From the NCBI RefSeq assembly GCF_037975245.1, contig NC_092581.1:15646303-15682302 (forward strand): a stretch of 36,000 bases of DNA. Reading direction: 5' to 3'. The stretch comes from Apostichopus japonicus (taxonomy: Eukaryota; Echinodermata; Holothuroidea; Aspidochirotida; Stichopodidae). Below are positions 33,240-36,000 of the stretch, in pieces; the stretch's first letter is position 1, and each line of letters opens with the position of its first letter. Made by a program: the position numbers and the translations under genes. The notes beneath the pieces are model-generated. The model had not been told where the DNA came from. It made no database searches and worked only from the letters and a program-made list of their open reading frames with translations.

Positions 33240-35224
33240 CTTGACTAATGAAAGTAGGACATATTCTACTAAGTCCTATTGAATACTGGTGCAATTTGCA
33301 TGCAACTCCAACAAATGTTGTGTTTTGAAGACATTGCAGACTACAGTTGAAACTGTCACAGTTTGTATGTACATGAACTTGAAGCAAACAGGAGTGCTGT
33401 CATAGTTGCATGCTTTACCGAGAGCAAAATGTTATCTATTTCACTCTAAATATTGTTTTGACCTTGGATTGGACTGCAAGCAAGAGTTTCAACTTTGTTT
33501 AATTGTCCACAATTGTTACAATAATACTTGGCAATGACACATTTAGTGTATTCATATATGTAAATTATGCATCCCAATATTGAAGAAGAAAATTGGTACA
33601 TCGTAAAGATAAACATAAAACACATTTGTCGGTGTTCATCTAGGAAGTCACACCTGTTTCCCTGACTGTTGGTACAAACCGTGTCAACTTCAAATTTGTA
33701 ATCTCGAAAACGATATTTAAGAAATGAAAGCAAATTTCAAAAAGGATGTTTAAGAATAATGTTCTCTTGTCATCAGTCAAAATCATATTTCCACCTGGAT
33801 TTTCCTTTCAAGGCATTATAATATCAGTCACAATAGATGATATGATACAGCATAATACAAGCACCTTACAAAGCATTTGGGAACATTTTATATCAAGAGT
33901 ACATCAGTTGTGATGAGACAGGTATTCAGGAGGAAACTATATAATGCACTATGTGTAGTAGAGACAAAAACTACTTGAAATAAGTTTTGGAGCAATACAA
34001 CTTAACAGACTTTACACAGGTCCATGTTTTTTTTCATTTGTTCTAGTGGCCTAAACAAACACTAACAATGAAGAATCACACTACCTTTGCCACTGAGCCT
34101 TATTCCTTTTTTTATTTTTTTTGTTTACTTTACAAACTAACCATTTCTGGCAGAGAACATTTGTTCCTGCATTAAGTAATTATGAGATCGATGTTTGCCT
34201 GACTTACCGACTGAACAAACCAGAGATGTATATAAATTCGTTGATAGAAGTACAAGGAACTAGATGATGGTATTCTGTCCGTGTCAAACACTCGTATGAT
34301 GACTCTACAGGAGCTGATTATATGTTGAAGTCGGTATGTCTGTGACAGGCACTCGAGTCTCTCATTAACTATTCGAGTGTACCCTCGTTATAATGTATCA
34401 CTTTCATCTAATAGTTAATAAAAAGGAACTGTCCTAGCCGTGACAACATAATGTTAGACACAACAAGGAAACTGCTGAACTCTCTTTTTCTTTAATGTCT
34501 TTCAATTCTGGGTATGTGTGAACGATGGCAAGTACATTGTTGTAGCTGTACAAAGCTTATATGTTTACTTAATATACTCATTAGCACTTCTCTATGAAAT
34601 TCATGTCATACGATGTAAAGGCTGAGGGCTGATGTATGACAAAACTTGTTTGAAAGTATCTGCCAATACACACGTATATGCTGAGAGATCATTATCAGTC
34701 CCAAGTTTTATCTCATTAAAAGTGCTAGAAGTTTTCAGCAATACTTTCCTACAGGCTCCTAAATATTCCAAGCAATTGAGAATTGTTAGAGACAATTAAA
34801 TATCGGTGTGGATAACTAATTAAGTAGTGGCAGTGAAATGCTTGTTGAAATTTTAGCATGATTGACCATTATCTGACTGACTGGCATATTTGGGTACAAT
34901 GCTACAGATATTTAAATAAAACATAACCCAACAAGACTGTTGATAACACCACCAATCAAAAAAAGAGAAATATCGTGCAATATATTTAGTGCAAATATAT
35001 AGTGCAATATGTCAAATAATATAATAAAAACTTAATTGTTATACTATTCATCCACTCTTTAACCATACTTCCCTAACCCCACTTCCCCTTACCCCAAATA
35101 ACCCCCAACTTCCCCTACCCACAGAGCTGATTATTACAAAATTCAGTACTGACCCACCCTAAGAACTAACAACAGACCCTAAGCTAAGTTGAAAATACTC
35201 CCTAATATCCCACTTCTAGGCACT

Positions 35225-35795
35225 AGAGTTCTTAAGACTAATCTATATTTCTTTCCAACCAACACACCAAACCTCCCCTCCCTCACCCCTCCCCCACACC
35301 TCTGCCACTTTCAATATCACATTTCAAATCCACAGATGAACAGTATTCTTTATTAGAGTGTAGGTTTGTCAGCTAGAATTCAAATATTTTGTCCAAAACT
35401 AAAGAAATGAACCATATTAGATTAGAATGCTGCCCTCTATTTGGCACTATATCCTTTCCATTGCACTATATCTTTTTCATTGCACAAGTATGATACTAAA
35501 TGTAGAATTATCACCATTAGAACTAGAGTTCTAATGACTAATGTATATTTCTTTCCAACAAACGCACCAAACCTCCCCTCCATCACCCCCTCTGCCACCT
35601 TCAATATCACATTTCAAATCCACGGATGAACATTATTCTTTACTAAAGTATGTATAGGTTTGTCAGCTAGAATTCAAATATTTTGTCCAAAACTAATAAA
35701 ATGTACCATATTAGATTAGAATGCTGCCCTCTATTTGGCACTATATCCTTTCCATTGCACAAGTATGATACTAAATGTAGAATTATCAACATTTA
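35225..35795 (+). repeat. ~300-bp direct tandem duplication
   Basis: The two copies begin AGTTCTTAAGACTAATCTAT (35228) and AGTTCTAATGACTAATGTAT (35528), offset 300 at the start and 294 near the end. They share ACCAAACCTCCCCTCC, TTTGTCAGCTAGAATTCAAA and TGCTGCCCTCTATTTGGCAC. Copy 1 has an extra partial repeat of CATTGCACTATATC. Frequent single-base differences show moderate age. Confidence 0.93.
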
Positions 35796-35955
35796 AATTG
35801 ACTGTATGAAAGTATATAACATAGGCCAAACTGTTGCCAGGTAGAAAATTTCCCCATATCCTAAAACAAATAACATTCTTCATAAATCCAGTGAAGTATG
35901 TGTCAAGAAAAGGCCACCAATAGGAAGAGTGTGTAAAATAGAGGGCAGCATTCTA
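35717..35955. mobile_element. 239-bp inverted-repeat element with TA ends (MITE-like)
   Basis: TAGAATGCTGCCCTCTATTT at 35717-35736 has its exact 20-base reverse complement at 35936-35955, and pairing continues at 3 of the next 5 bases. TA at both outer ends would suit a Tc1/mariner-type target. The same 20-mer also occurs in direct orientation at 35423-35442 in the first copy of the 300-bp duplication, so the element end was duplicated with it. Confidence 0.6.
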
Positions 35956-36000
35956 CATTCTAATGAATGCATCTCATCTTCCTGAAATTTGTAGTGAAAA

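Larger units (their letters stand above)
25377..36000. other. Upstream flank or first intron(s) of the TIAM gene, no gene recognised
   Basis: About 10.6 kb upstream of the leftward gene's recognised exons. It is AT-rich with several repeats listed separately. Random-length frames at 28131-28528, 29985-30247, 31889-32128 and 33121-33733 lack codon bias or recognisable domains. Upstream promoter and 5' UTR exons may lie here or beyond the right edge, but no core promoter can be pointed to with confidence. Confidence 0.5.

Overview
This window looks like AT-rich nuclear DNA from an invertebrate animal: intron-split coding sequence, GT/AG splice sites, many minisatellites, MITE-like elements and long C-runs, with no bacterial gene organisation. 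The phylum cannot be proved from sequence alone. A marine deuterostome such as an echinoderm (possibly a sea cucumber) is my best guess, from the overall texture and a repeat that looks familiar. That is an impression, not a demonstration.

The only gene I can support is on the minus strand, running right to left from about 25.4 kb to 5.7 kb and continuing past the left edge. It encodes the N-terminal part of a TIAM/Still-life (SIF) family Rac guanine-nucleotide exchange factor. Seven exons chain in compatible phase. A possible N-terminal exon lies at 25279-25376. Two exons (24748-24929 and 24037-24158) encode an EVH1/WH1 domain. A large GC-rich linker exon follows (13610-14743). Three exons (10716-11049, 7608-7691, 5734-5831) encode an acidic segment and most of the family's first PH domain. 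The joined reading frame from the candidate ATG at 25322 is 1998 nt (666 codons) with no phase conflict. The end of the PH domain and the expected Ras-binding, PDZ and DH-PH modules should lie left of position 1.

The rest is introns and DNA upstream of the recognised exons. It is rich in repeats: a 55-bp satellite (2298-2956), a 66-bp duplication (5305-5430), an 812-bp TTAA-ended element touching a splice donor (12773-13584), a 358-bp TTAA-ended element (16883-17240), a 121-bp TTAA-ended hairpin (18914-19034), a nested 43-bp array (20590-21015), splice-donor-like duplicates (23875-24055), three diverged copies of a unit of about 230 bp (28562-29255), two decayed hAT-like pieces, a GC-rich 21-bp minisatellite open in several frames (32700-32900), and a 300-bp duplication with a TA-flanked MITE at the right end (35225-35955).

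I see no tRNA, rRNA, CRISPR array, virus or recognisable autonomous transposon. No multi-gene system is visible. The points most worth a second look are the WH1-TIAM architecture, the TTAA elements clustered in one gene's introns, and the copied splice-donor region.
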